From contig MU394087.1 in NCBI GenBank assembly GCA_022578605.1, forward strand, positions 1 through 64,000: a stretch of 64,000 nucleotides of DNA, given 5' to 3'. The notes under the pieces were generated by a model that was given only the letters and a program-made list of their open reading frames with translations, had not been told where the DNA came from and made no database searches. The position numbers were made by a program, and so were the translations under genes. Below, piece after piece: positions 1 through 10,781 of the stretch. Each line of letters opens with the position of its first letter. The first letter of the stretch is position 1. The stretch comes from Camillea tinctor. Its lineage: Eukaryota; Ascomycota; Sordariomycetes; Xylariales; Xylariaceae.

Positions 1-1877
1 ATGTATTTAAAGAAAGTAGAAAAATAAGGATATGGGGTATGCCTAGTTATAGAAAATGAGTTTTTTCCAACAATGCGCTATGGTCAACCGTACTACGGCT
101 AACATTTTGGGTTAGTAAATAGGAAACTCGGACCAGTTGGTGAGAAGATATTGTCACGATGCGAGCCTCAAAATGGATGGAAACGTTTTTATTGTTGCGG
201 AAAGAACTAACATGGATTGAGGCTACCTAGGTGACCACGCAGAGCAGCGCGGCTTGTTTACATACAAACAGCTTCTTTATTCTATTTTCTGGTTTAGGTT
301 CCGCTCTTCAGTTTCTCACAGATGCTGAATTCTGAAGTACCGTTATGGAGAACCTTCCTGGCTTCATAAATAAGACAGGCAGTAGACTTTTCGAGTATTG
401 GGTAATAATAATTATGTTAAGGGTGCTTTAGTCATAATGTTTCCATTGGTTAGATCTGTAAACTGAATATAACTCAGGTCAAGAGCAAATAATTGAAGAC
501 AGAAACAAATTCCAACTTGCTTTTCGTCGAGTTTCCACATATTTCAACGCACGAGGGCTCAAGTAATTCTTATATTGGGCACAAAAACGATTAGATGAGG
601 AAAAGAAAGGAAATCTTGCGCAGTTATATGAATAAGGAGAAGATTATAGGTTAGGTTAGGTACGAAACTTATTATTCAGACCCGTGTGCATCATTTAAGT
701 ATCTAAACAATTTCTAGAGACTAAGCAATATCAGAACTACAGAGAACGATGAGATCCTCGACTAACATATTAGACATACCGATGAAGTATGAAAGCATAT
801 TATATTTCAGCACAGCTAACTGTATACTCCTACTATAAACCCCATTTTTCAAGAATATTTTCCCTTCATGACGGAGCGTGAGATGGGTGGTTGTCTGGAT
901 CTGCTAGCGGGCACGGAGTAAATATACCCCATTTTTCCACACTCATTAGCATTGACTCTTCGATTTATAGGCCGTTAGGTAGGTAGACCGGACATTCAAA
1001 ACTCCGTTACCAAATCATTTGGGTAGTAGGTAGCTTCCATATAGCACTGGTAATGCTGATGTGAAGCGTGTTTCTCCCATGTCTTTAAACATATCCTATT
1101 TTTATCTAGGGAGCTTCTGAGCTTCTGATATGTACCTTATCTTCCGCCTCCTGGAAGCATAGACTCTATCGTCTATGGAGTTACACAGCATGCAGTGTTT
1201 TCGGCGTGTCCAAAATGATATCCTTACATATCTTAGTCGAGAGATATTACCGATGACCGAAGAATGGAAATCGTATATTCAGGTAAGCTTCCGGATCATA
1301 TATTCAACCCTTCCTCTACGCACAGAAACACCACCATGGAATCACTGAATAGAACGACAAGAGTAAAACCCCTTTCAACCCGGATCACTCAAAAGAACGA
1401 TTAGAAACAAGTATGAGTAGCGCATTATATAATTCTATCCGCAACCACGCAATCTTTTTACAAGGTCTGTGTTGTGTGCCATCTCATCTCATCTCATCTC
1501 ATTTCCATCACTACCCTTACCCATGCTACTATTTACGTAGCCAAGGAGTTGAATCTCTCGAATCTTAAGAGCTGGGACGGGTAGGTCAAAGCTTGGGGGT
1601 TAGGTAAAGCGTCCTAGGCGGCATTTCCAAAGTCGGACAAGCTATAACTAAATTTATTTATACAAACAAAAAAAAGGGGGGAGGGTGACATAATTGAGTA
1701 TTATGTCTGTCGCCCAAGCCGCCCCCCGCATGTATGTATTGACCATGACTTCCTCTAATATTAAGTATAGACCAAGAAAAAAGTAAATAAAACCCGTTGA
1801 AAACTCCAAGCGATGCATAATAGCAAGTCGTAAGTCTAATTATAGTTATATATGTAAGTTAGTCGCGTAGCAGCAGC
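1..1877. other. Left-end intergenic region, no gene seen
   Basis: No open frame here has coding-like composition or a recognisable domain. It contains one ACCTAGGT palindrome (225-232), a pentanucleotide repeat near 1481, and an A-run followed by a G-run at about 1668-1687. The last few hundred bases are probably the 3' untranslated and terminator region of the minus-strand hydrolase gene that ends at 1878. Confidence 0.6.
1481..1502. repeat. (ATCTC)n microsatellite
   Basis: About four tandem copies of the pentamer ATCTC are visible in otherwise AT-rich intergenic DNA. No function is suggested. Confidence 0.8.
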
Positions 1878-3616
1878 TCATTGTTTCGCGGCCTTCTCGC
1901 GTAGTGTCTGTTGTCTTGTCTCGTTTAGTTCCTTCTCGATGTGCGTATTGAACTCGTCGGGGTTGTCAAGGTATAGGTGGTGGCCCGCCTTGCTGACGAT
2001 GATCACTTTCGCCTTGCCGTTTTCCTTCTGTTTCTCCTCTTCGGTACCTTGCAGTAGTATCTTGTTTCTTGTTTGCTTGAGCTTCTCTTCGGCCGCGAGG
2101 CCGCCAGCTACGTCCATCCAGTCATTTTCGCCATACATGAATATGATAGGGAATCCCGTCTCTTTCACCGCTGGTGTAGTTTCGGTAGCTGGCGTGATGG
2201 TTTGTCGTCCTACACCTTGGATACGGTTGATCACCGGGCGCCGGGCGTGAGCTCCGGGAGCGAGTAGATATGGCAGAACGTATTCACCACTTCCTCTTTG
2301 CCTGAATAGGGAGTACGCATAGTCGTGCAGGATTTGCTTCTCATCATCCGGGAGGTGGTTAAAGCGACGAGATGTCCACCCCGAGACGAAGCGAGGCCCC
2401 AATGGGCCTGTCATTCGTACGATGGAGAAAGGAGACACATTGGCATCCCATAGCCAGACAAGCCAACTTGGGTATGGCCTCTTCTTTGGAGCAGCATCAC
2501 CAGCCTGCGCTGCTGGCTTGTCTCCAGAACTGGAGAGCCTGCTATGGCTACGATGTTTTGTTGTAGCTTCCTGGTCTACGGTGAACTCTTCTTGGAAAGT
2601 AGATTCGGACGGTTCGGGCATTTCAGCGTTTGTGGCGTAGGGATCCTCCGGCACACCGACCGGGGAGGCGAGAATTAGTTTGTTGATATGGCCGGGATAC
2701 TTGAGCGCATAAGATACGGCGAGGTATCCGCCCAGGGAGTGGCCAAGAAGGGTGAATTTCTCAATCTTCCGAATCTTTCGCCACTCCTCCAGCGCATCAA
2801 TAAACCAATTCTCGGCTTCGGTAATCTTCTCGGCAGGATCTTTCGCATTGATCTTAAAAGGCGGCCGTGTCGAATTGCCCATGCCTAGCCAGTCCAGCGC
2901 ATATAGCTTCCACCCAGCCAGCCGGCTCAGTCGTTCAAAGTTCTTGTAGTAAAAGCCAAGGCCAGCTCCGTACCCGTGGAGCATGACCAGCGTATCGTCT
3001 GCCGGCTCGCCTACACGTTCGATAGAAAATTCATTGAGGCCCCGATTCTTGCCGGATAACTTGACCATGGTCGACTTCCATACTCTTGGCCCGAATGGAT
3101 CTAACACAGCTGAAGTTCGTGTCTCGCCCGGGTGGTCGGCCGATGGTATATGTGCTAGGGGATCCGTATCGGCGGCGACGGCTTCTCTGAGATACGGTAT
3201 ACATGATATGACGTTTCGTTCTGCGACCGTGGGGGTAACGCTCGTCCACTGCGAAATAGTGAGAACATGAACAATACTACTATAGACATAGAGGGATCGG
3301 TAGAACTTATGTAACATACCCACTGGTACGCGGCCTCCTTGTATCCTAGGGGGAAAAGGTTCATGCCGGGCGGTGTCGGGGGAACTCTCCCTTCGGGCGG
3401 GCGAGGTTTGGTGCCTTGTGTATGTGTATGTTGTCCTCTCTCAGGTACACTAGGAGGCTCTGTTAGGACTTGTTCGGAAGACATGCTAGTTCTATTTGAG
3501 GGAATGGTGTTGGAATCCACTGCTTGCGAGCGAGAAACTGTAGCAACGAGTGTTCTCGACTGGATGACAATGGATGTTGGACTTTTGAGCATACCGGACC
3601 GCAAAGGTGGTGGCAA
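1878..3616 (-). CDS. Cld1/ABHD5-type alpha/beta hydrolase (cardiolipin deacylase-like)
   Basis: Two exons, 3616-3320 and 3248-1878, are separated by a 71-bp intron with a GTATGT donor and a TTTCGCAG acceptor, giving 555 aa. Joining them gives AYQW-WTSVTP, a sequence I recognise from fungal members of the family. The protein has the oxyanion-side HGYGAG at 190-195, the nucleophile elbow GHSLGG at 268-273 (Ser270), and a C-terminal HX4D motif at 522-527, the arrangement of the CGI-58/ABHD4/ABHD5/Cld1 family. Cld1 removes an acyl chain from newly made cardiolipin in mitochondria. The basic, Ser/Thr-rich N-terminus could be a mitochondrial targeting sequence. An insertion of about 70 residues follows the elbow region. 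The ATG at 3616 is the only upstream start consistent with the splice. The family call is firm; cardiolipin as substrate is inferred from the family. Confidence 0.88.
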
Positions 3617-5075
3617 GATCGGGCGACTACGATGTCTGGGGTATTATAGGATTCGGGTTTAAGGATTACGGAGGGATTCACCCGAGACATGTATCATGTA
3701 CAGGCTTTAGGTACACGCGTAAGTGAGGGTGTTACCTAAAAAAAGAACGGATGCGGATGTTGACACGATTTCCGCGCAAAGTCCGGCGCAATGCAGGAAC
3801 ATCTAGACAGAACCTTGGAACTGAACTGGGCTGAGCAGCTGAGCAGAGATAAAATGATCACGAATCGAGGCTATGAGGACTAGTGTAGTTAGTGGTATGT
3901 AAGAGTATTCTAACCTAGGTTGACTGGTTAGTGTAGGATTACTAGTGATTGCGTTTCAGGGACCTTTTCCAGATTGGCTAGTTCGCTTTCTTTCTCGGAA
4001 ATCAAGACATCAATGCTGTAAGTCGTGAAGCTTGATTTGGTGGTTGAGAGCGGCGTTGCGGTGTTGCGGCGAGATTAAGTGGACCGATCCATGGAGAAGC
4101 CTGCAGGGGGCTTGTTAGAGCCGGAGTTTGCAATCGTTCCGTCCCGAAACCTTCTAGAAAAAGTACCGCCAGTCCGGTAGTTACTTGCTGTGCAAGTACT
4201 ACTCCGTACTGCCAGCCAACTAGGTAATAACTTGAAGTCTACCTAGGTAGTTAAAAGACAATTTGTTTTAATCAATGGACAATTAATGGATAACAGCAAT
4301 AATGAAAATAACTAGGTACATTATTACTGCGTGTGCTCTACCAAAATATATTTCATTTTGAACAACTTTTAGAGAGATTGCGAAGTAGGTACTTAGTCGT
4401 ACATCAACTTGAACCATGGATCCCCTCTCTTCCCATCTCTTCCACGACGTGGGACCCTAGTCCCCAGCTCGGGGATATCTTATCTTACAGCCTTCTAAGT
4501 CCGAATCACCTCTTGATTGGGATCTGACCTCTGACCTGACTCGTACTTCCAGCTTTGTTCTTATACCTTCAATAATTACTGCAGTATAGGTCGTAGCCTA
4601 TAATAGGTTATTGCACGCCACCGTTGAATTAATCCATCAATCCGTTTATCCATCGACTTCCGACCCCTTTCCTGATTTTGAGACAGAAGGTAAACCGCAG
4701 CCAATAAAAAGAGTAATTGGCTCCTGATTGCTCTTTGCGTTCTAACTGTTGAAAAAAATGTGGTATACCGTGGAGATCTCTAAAGAATGATTCGGCGCCA
4801 ATTCTATGTTGACCGCGCCATTTTTTGTGGTGAGAAGGTGGCACGATCGGTACGCTTCATGTCCCAACAAAGGAACCTCTTAATTAAGCCCCCCAAAAAT
4901 CTGCCACGATGCAAAAGGGGGGGCACTCGTCACTAGTAGATATCGTACACTACTAACATAGTCAGTAAAATACTTTCAATAATTACGTAGTGTATAAGTT
5001 ATGTCAATGCGAGGAATGGGTCAATACGTACCAATGAGATTTGGTTTTCGCTTAAAGTCACAACGTCGCCAATCA
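3617..5075. other. Intergenic, no gene seen
   Basis: This is the promoter side of the hydrolase gene. It carries two ACCTAGGT palindromes (3913-3920 and 4241-4248) and AT-rich stretches. Small open frames here lack ATG starts, coding bias or known motifs. Confidence 0.6.
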
Positions 5076-5261
5076 TCAGAAGAGCATTGACTTCTTCCCT
5101 GGTTGGAAACCTCCGGGCAGGATGTCAGGGTAGTTGACGTCGGGAACAATGGGTCTCGGCGCCGGTTTAGTGTCTTCACGCCTGGTGGGTTTATCGGTTG
5201 ACGATCCGGCCCTGCGGGAACCGTAGATATAAGTATCCGAGAAGGACCTGAGATAATCCAT
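5076..5261 (-). CDS. Possible small hypothetical protein, 61 aa
   Basis: An ATG in good context (AGCCATGG) opens a 61-codon frame rich in Pro, Arg, Asp and Ser. The third codon positions are noticeably C/G-rich compared with the AT-rich flanks, which favours real coding. The peptide starts MDYLRSFSDTYIYGSRR and ends GKKSMLF. It has no signal peptide, membrane segment or domain that I recognise, and is predicted hydrophilic and disordered. The frame could be one exon of a longer spliced gene, but I could not find a convincing partner exon. It stands alone between the hydrolase gene and the inverted-repeat element. Confidence 0.4.
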   Translation of the reverse strand: MDYLRSFSDTYIYGSRRAGSSTDKPTRREDTKPAPRPIVPDVNYPDILPGGFQPGKKSMLF

Positions 5262-6233
5262 GGCTGTTGCTTGTTTTAACCGAGACTTGGAATGGATGAT
5301 GACAAAATATTGATGATCAACTATTTATTGTAATCAAGGTATTTTGAGTTCACGATCTGACTTTCTGTTTTCTAAAAAGACTAGAGTAGTTGCGTTTGCT
5401 AATGAAGTAGTAAATCTGACAGACGATTTAGTTCTAACCATAGTTCTCTTCGGACCAAGACTCAGGAGCTCTTCTCAGTACTTATAACCATTGCGTGCAA
5501 GAAAACACCTCCCCTACGCTTCGGCTTGCAGCATGTAGAGCTGCACGTCAACGAGGCTGTGAGGCGGATATGTAGGCGGCATGAAAATCTATCCTCAACA
5601 TGGAAAATCCTGAAAAGGAGGTAACATGAACGCGTGGAAGGGGGGGAAGGACTTCGCGGGAGCTTGTCGTACCTGATTCCACGATCCCCCCCCTTCTCCC
5701 TCCTATAGTACTTAATATGTAAGCTTGACCGAGTTCCTTTTAGAAATAATTAGCGAAAGAGCGACGACAATACCACAGCAGATCCATGCCAGGTCTTTTA
5801 CTTTATTCACCGCATCGATGTGTAACATATAATATCCTATCTGCGTGCATGCAGCATGGGCGAAGCCTTGAATGCAGGGCTCTTCATCAGCTAGAAAACA
5901 TCTCTTCTAGCCTACTTTGGGCGGAAGTGTGGTAAGACACGGCATGCTACCTTTTCCCAATTGGTCATTTTTATCGTACTATATGACCATTAGGCATTAT
6001 ACGATTGGGTGTATGCATGTTAAGTATGTATGCAGTGATAGTAGTAGTATTTTTATCAATATTCAACTTACCTCAGACTGCCTATCGCCTATATCCTGCG
6101 CCTCGTTGCGTTTACCACTTGTAATATGCTGGGGTGGGAGAATAAGGGGGGGAGGGTTTTGGGGGAAGTTCTGGAAGTGCCCGAGTGTTAATGTGCAATA
6201 CGAGGGGTGCACACAACACTACCTAGCCAGGCT
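5262..6233. other. Intergenic, no gene seen
   Basis: AT-rich DNA with a G-run near 5640 and a C-run near 5686. A 111-codon open frame on the plus strand at 5917-6252 has no coding-like features and runs into the inverted-repeat element. Confidence 0.5.
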
Positions 6234-6480
6234 GGCGTCAGAAAAAAGTTGACTCTCCCGCACGAGCCATCTACTTCTTCGATTTCAATATACTCAATTA
6301 CACATACAACAATGCATTTAAAGTCTTATTTCAAATTGTTAAAAGTAAAAACCTAAACTATTAAAGGCTCTTTAAACATGTATGTATTTTTTAATATTTT
6401 GATTTTCAGTATTTTTGCAGATATAATGAGGTTTGAACAAAAAGGGGTTAGATCCGGAGAGTCAACATTTTTCTGACGCC
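6234..6480. mobile_element. MITE-like element with 25-bp terminal inverted repeats
   Basis: The arms at 6234-6258 and 6456-6480 are reverse complements over 25 bases with one mismatch. Each outer end reads GGCGTCAG inward. The interior of about 197 bp is AT-rich and has no coding capacity. This is the layout of a miniature inverted-repeat transposable element. No exact short target-site duplication abuts the arms. A 10-bp direct repeat CACTACCTAG does lie just outside each end (6217-6226 and 6494-6503), but at unequal distances, so it may be coincidental. It lies about 0.5 kb upstream of the Spo7 gene. The inverted repeat is certain; the transposon interpretation is inferred. Confidence 0.65.
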
Positions 6481-7006
6481 TTTCTCTAGCATACACTACC
6501 TAGGTAGCAGCATAGGGAGAGCTGCTAACGCTATGACCACTTAATAAATCACATGCCACCAAAAAGCACTCCCCTAGGTAAGCCCGCAACCCCCCTTTGT
6601 AAACAAGTGGACCGACCGCCTTCCTCCAACCTGATGCTTTTTCAGAGCTAACGTCGTCTAAGGTTTAATTCCTTCGTAAAAATGACGTGAACTACAAAGT
6701 ACATACTACTTTTTACCTCTTACATACCTTCTTACCTATACACAAAAACAAATCAACCGATTATGGTTACCCCCCAACATTTGCCAGCTATTGACCGCAT
6801 TGTAAACATTGTGTCGAATGTCAACATTGAAATTATTCTGTAGCATCGAATGCATCGATAGTCTGTAAAACACATCTTTGGCCCCCCTCCCCCCACGGGC
6901 TGAGGTCCGCAATCCGTTTCTCATCTGCTGCTGTTGTTGCCGCCCCCCTCCGCTTCTTTTGCCTTTCCCTTACCGAGACGAAACGATCGCGAAAAGGAGA
7001 ATACCC
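6481..7006. promoter_or_regulatory. Upstream region of the Spo7 gene
   Basis: This stretch lies between the inverted-repeat element and the Spo7 start codon. It includes an ACCTAGGT palindrome (6498-6505), and a C-rich and CT-rich leader just before the ATG (about 6881-6970). It probably holds the promoter and 5' untranslated region. No TATA element is convincing. Confidence 0.4.
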
Positions 7007-8272
7007 ATGGCCGACTCGATCGATTCGATCGTCAAGGGCGCCCCGCAGCCCGGTCAGGCGCTGAAGTCGCCCCCAACCGGCACGAGCCCTATCGGTGTCG
7101 TCAAGCCTGGCGACCCCCTCAACCACACCCCCAGCTCACCGTCCATGATCTATCTCAACCTGCTCGTGCTCGAGGCTTCACTGCGCGCCCAATACCTCGA
7201 ACTACGCGCGCGGCGGCGGAAACACACGTTCTTCCTCGGCCTATTATGCGTCTGGCTCGTCGGGTTCGGCTATGCGCTGTTCTTCGCTCCCCGCGAGGAC
7301 GGCAGGGGAGTCGGTGGTTCGGTATACTGGGTGGTCGACATGACGGAAAAAGTGTGCTTCATTAGTGGTATCGTGACAGGAATACTGGTATGGGCGACCG
7401 GAATATGGGAACGTGGAATCCGCTGGCCAAGAAGATGGTTTGGTATTGCCAACCGAGGCCTGCGAGGCTTCAACTGCAAGCTGGTCATCATCAAAAGGTC
7501 GTGGTTGGTAGAGCTAGTGTCGACGATGGTCTTCTTCTTCACTTATGGTGCATTCTCGAGCAAGGCGGGACAGTATCGCTATATGGAGCCTTCTATCCTC
7601 CGCGAGGTGGACCGGGAGATGAACATCAACCAACAGGAGCATCCACACCTCCCATTCATTAGCAATGATGAGGAGAAGGGAGTACACGAAGAGGATTTGG
7701 CTCCAGGCGGTGACTATGTCAAGCTACTTCTACTACCGAAACCATTCTCCCCTAACTTTCGCGAAAACTGGGAAATATATCGAAGCGAGTATTGGGAACG
7801 AGAGAACGAACGACGGGCCCTGTTGAGAAAGAAACTAAAGGCGCGTGACAAGCAGCATGCTAAACAGCAGAGTGGTTGGTGGTGGTGGCTACCAGGGTGG
7901 CCTCAGCACGAGGAGAAGGTGCCGACTAGCAACACGGTGGGTGAAACGGATAAGAGCCTGCATCACCGCCGTCCTTCGGCTCTGGCAAGGGAGAACAGAC
8001 GTACGAGAAGTGGCAGCATCCGACGAGGTAGCAACTCAGCGGGGTCATCACGCAGCACAACCCCGCCAGTAGATGCGGAAGAAGGCGTGGCTGCCAGGAA
8101 AGCCAGCTTCTCGTCGAACACACCGGATAAGAGACGGAAGAAGGGGCATCTCTCATCGGGCTCCAAGTCTAGAAGATCAGGAGTAGACTCGCGGTCTGTG
8201 ACACCCGAGTTCCCATCGCCACTAGCCAGGGAGAGCAGCGTGGGAAGCGAGGAATCTCCAAGGAAGCCTTGA
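7007..8272 (+). CDS. SPO7: Spo7-like regulatory subunit of the Nem1-Spo7 phosphatase
   Basis: A single-exon frame of 421 aa from an ATG in strong context (CCCATGG). The frame is open 5' of this, but without an upstream ATG. The protein has a Pro/Ser-rich N-terminus. The conserved Spo7 core follows: Y49-L65 (start of MIYLNLLVLEASLRAQYLELR), a first membrane segment at about 75-94, a second at about 115-134, and a third hydrophobic stretch at 166-184. The C-terminal half is basic, Ser-rich and probably disordered. In yeast, Spo7 partners the phosphatase Nem1 in the nuclear envelope/ER. Together they dephosphorylate and activate the phosphatidate phosphatase Pah1, which controls triacylglycerol synthesis and nuclear membrane growth. 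The protein is longer than yeast Spo7 because of the disordered tail, as is usual in filamentous fungi. Confidence 0.9.
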   Translation: MADSIDSIVKGAPQPGQALKSPPTGTSPIGVVKPGDPLNHTPSSPSMIYLNLLVLEASLRAQYLELRARRRKHTFFLGLLCVWLVGFGYALFFAPREDGRGVGGSVYWVVDMTEKVCFISGIVTGILVWATGIWERGIRWPRRWFGIANRGLRGFNCKLVIIKRSWLVELVSTMVFFFTYGAFSSKAGQYRYMEPSILREVDREMNINQQEHPHLPFISNDEEKGVHEEDLAPGGDYVKLLLLPKPFSPNFRENWEIYRSEYWERENERRALLRKKLKARDKQHAKQQSGWWWWLPGWPQHEEKVPTSNTVGETDKSLHHRRPSALARENRRTRSGSIRRGSNSAGSSRSTTPPVDAEEGVAARKASFSSNTPDKRRKKGHLSSGSKSRRSGVDSRSVTPEFPSPLARESSVGSEESPRKP

Positions 8273-9767
8273 CGTTGAAACTCATGCGTGCATCCTAGCG
8301 GGCGAGTTCCCTTTGTGGCCCTGGAAGCTATCATTGGAACTTTCTCGGATTTACTAGTTTTGATACATACATAAAAATAGATACCTACATAATACAAGTG
8401 GCTCCACGAGGCAACATATATGCATACCTTTTCTCTCTATTAGTGCCAAGCACGTAGAACCAGCCAGCCTGCTTTCCCCATGTTTGACACCTCGAAAAGG
8501 TAACCTTACATTGTTTTCCGTTTTGGGTATTCCGCCTTGCTACCCAGACCCAGAGGTGAGGGGTGCAATGCTCGTGCCTTATCTCTATACCCTTAACTTA
8601 TATTATTCTCCAGTTTATTCGATATGAATAAGCGTCTACTGCGGCAAGGTGGCTCGACGTGCTGGGTTAGGTTTAACCAATTGGATCAGATGGATTCCTA
8701 TTTTTAGGGTTAAGATTTATTGGTTCGTGTGTAACATGTTGCCACGGTGTTGGTTGCTTCCATACTGTTGATTTTCGTAGAGTTAGAGGTCGCTCCTTAA
8801 ACCCTACCCCTCCTTTTTTATCATATGATTGGGAGATTTAATAAAAAAAAATAGAAAAAAAGGAAAAGAAAAAAGGCTTAATCATTTAGTGCTTGCAGGA
8901 TAAAGTTTAAAAATAGGTAAATAAGAATAAAACGCTTTGGCTGCATTTAAATCATAATGCATCTGTAACTAATGTACATTATGTACCTAGCGTTGTGTAT
9001 GTGGCAGTTGCGGCTTGCCGTAATTCACTGCTCAGGTACCTTGGTCCATGTGTCTGTCTAGAGGACCCTGGATGCGGCTACTCAGAGTTATAACCAATAA
9101 GATACCTCGTAAAACCCCCCAACCCTTCTAGACCCCGGACCCTTGCACGCGGTAGTCTGATCTTATCGGCTTTATCGGGTGAACTACCTAGGTACCTAAA
9201 CCTGCTAAACCTGCTAAACCAAGCTGAAGGTTATGATCTCTCCAACATTTTACCAACATTTTACCAGACAAAGCAATGAGGCCTTGAGGTTCCGATTAGA
9301 GATCATAAGGTTCACTGAACGCCAAAACCACCTTTTCACCTTTTCCTTCCCCTCAATTTATTTCTCAACACTCCAGATTTCTTATATATGCCACGCCGTA
9401 GAAACAGTGTCACCACCTCATCAGATTACATCTCTCCACCAAATACCAAATTCACATAGATCCCCGAGAGCTTGCCCACCTAGAGGTACCTGGTCTCTAC
9501 GTGACATTGTTGATGATAACTCACGACATACCCGCAATACCAGTTCCGTCTATATAGTAAGGTTGAAGCAAATAAAAAGAAACGCCCCCGTTTCTTAGCT
9601 TTGAGAGTCAGGTATGCTAACGGCTTTTCCATCCGTCTAGTCTCGAGCATTTACCCGTGGGCAAGCGCCCGCCGAATCCAGGCGCCCAGGTTCTCGATAC
9701 CTATCTCCCCGGCCTCTCCACCACGACCCAGAGGAATCACAGCTGTAAAGTTAGTGACAGACACAAT
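8273..9767. other. Intergenic, no gene seen
   Basis: Contains the Spo7 3' region, an A-rich tract at about 8840-8875, an ACCTAGGT palindrome (9186-9193), and the leader of the phosphatase gene. A 121-codon plus-strand frame at 9233-9598 is AT-rich and featureless, so I did not call it. Confidence 0.55.
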
Positions 9768-10781
9768 ATGGACTCACCATCGCTTCACCACGCCACGGCT
9801 ATCCCCGCAGCACCCTACAGCTCGCGGCCACCCAGCCCCCCCTCCATCGTCATCCCCACCCCCGTGCTCTTCCACTCGAGCGAGCCCATGAAGGTAGTCC
9901 CGTCTTACGCCAACATCGACCCGGCCTCGCTTAGTGTGCGCGACCTGGAGATCATCACGCAGAACGGTAAGACCCAGGTGGCGCACGACTCGGGCCACAC
10001 CTGGGCCTACGAGAGCCGCCGCACCGCCCAGCCCATCCTCGACTTCCTGTACCTGGGCCCCTCGAGCGTGGCACGCGACCGCAAGTGGCTGCGCGACCAC
10101 AACATCACCCTGCTCCTCGCCGCGCGCGACGCCCAGATGGCCGAGCTGCGCCTCATGGCCATGGACAAGGTCGCCGACGAGCTCGGCATCCAGGCCGAGC
10201 ACGTCGACGTGCGCGGGTACCACGAGCTGATCCGCGCGTTCCCCTCCACCGTGCGCAAGATCAACGACCACATGCTGAGCGTGTACCGCGGGCAGGCGCT
10301 CAGCGAGCAGGACGGCAGCATGGTCATCAGCGAGGCGGGCTTCCGCCGCGGCAAGGTGCTCGTGTTCTGCGAGACGGGCAACGACCGCTCTGCCGGCATC
10401 GTGGTCGCCTACCTCATGGCCGTCTTCGGCATGAACATGGTCCAGGCCTGCCAGTTCATCCACTTCAAGCGCTTCTGCGTCAGCCTCGACGAGGAGATGA
10501 AGTACGTCCTCAAGACCTACGAGGACATCCTCATCGCCCAGCGCACCGTGCACCACCACGAGCTGAACGCTTCCTCCGCCGCTGCTAACGCCAGCGCTGC
10601 GGGCCCGGCCGAGCTGAAGAAGGGCAAGAGGGGCCATGAAGACACTATGGATGATGACGAGATGGGAGTTGAGCAAGGTGGCCCGACGAAGGTTGCTGCC
10701 CAGGACTGGGATCGCTTCCATGGCCGCGGTGCATTTGCGCCCTTTCTGGACGCGAGGGAAGACATCATGGAAGACGACTAA
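9768..10781 (+). CDS. Atypical dual-specificity phosphatase-like protein (STYX-like)
   Basis: A single exon of 337 aa starting at MDSPSLHH. The frame extends upstream, but only through non-ATG codons. A Pro/Ser-rich N-terminal region of about 85 residues precedes a cysteine-phosphatase fold at about 88-275. Its signature is FCETGNDRSAG, with Cys201 and Arg207 giving the CX5R loop. The residue before the Cys is Phe instead of the usual His, and the loop sequence is unlike classical MAP-kinase phosphatases. That places it with the atypical or STYX-like group found in many ascomycetes. Catalytic Cys and Arg are both present, so activity is possible. The C-terminus is acidic. The gene is very GC-rich, especially at third positions, against AT-rich flanks. 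Substrate unknown. Confidence 0.85.
   Translation: MDSPSLHHATAIPAAPYSSRPPSPPSIVIPTPVLFHSSEPMKVVPSYANIDPASLSVRDLEIITQNGKTQVAHDSGHTWAYESRRTAQPILDFLYLGPSSVARDRKWLRDHNITLLLAARDAQMAELRLMAMDKVADELGIQAEHVDVRGYHELIRAFPSTVRKINDHMLSVYRGQALSEQDGSMVISEAGFRRGKVLVFCETGNDRSAGIVVAYLMAVFGMNMVQACQFIHFKRFCVSLDEEMKYVLKTYEDILIAQRTVHHHELNASSAAANASAAGPAELKKGKRGHEDTMDDDEMGVEQGGPTKVAAQDWDRFHGRGAFAPFLDAREDIMEDD

Noticed and set aside
5917..6252. 111-codon plus-strand frame
   Set aside because: Featureless, no coding bias, and it ends inside the inverted-repeat element.
6880..7006. Upstream extension of the Spo7 protein
   Set aside because: The frame is open but lacks an ATG, is Cys/Pro-rich and unlike Spo7; the ATG at 7007 has a strong context.
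9774..10721. 315-codon minus-strand open frame opposite the phosphatase gene
   Set aside because: It is the antisense of a very GC-rich exon; its Val/Ala/Leu/His-rich reading is the usual shadow of GC-biased codons.
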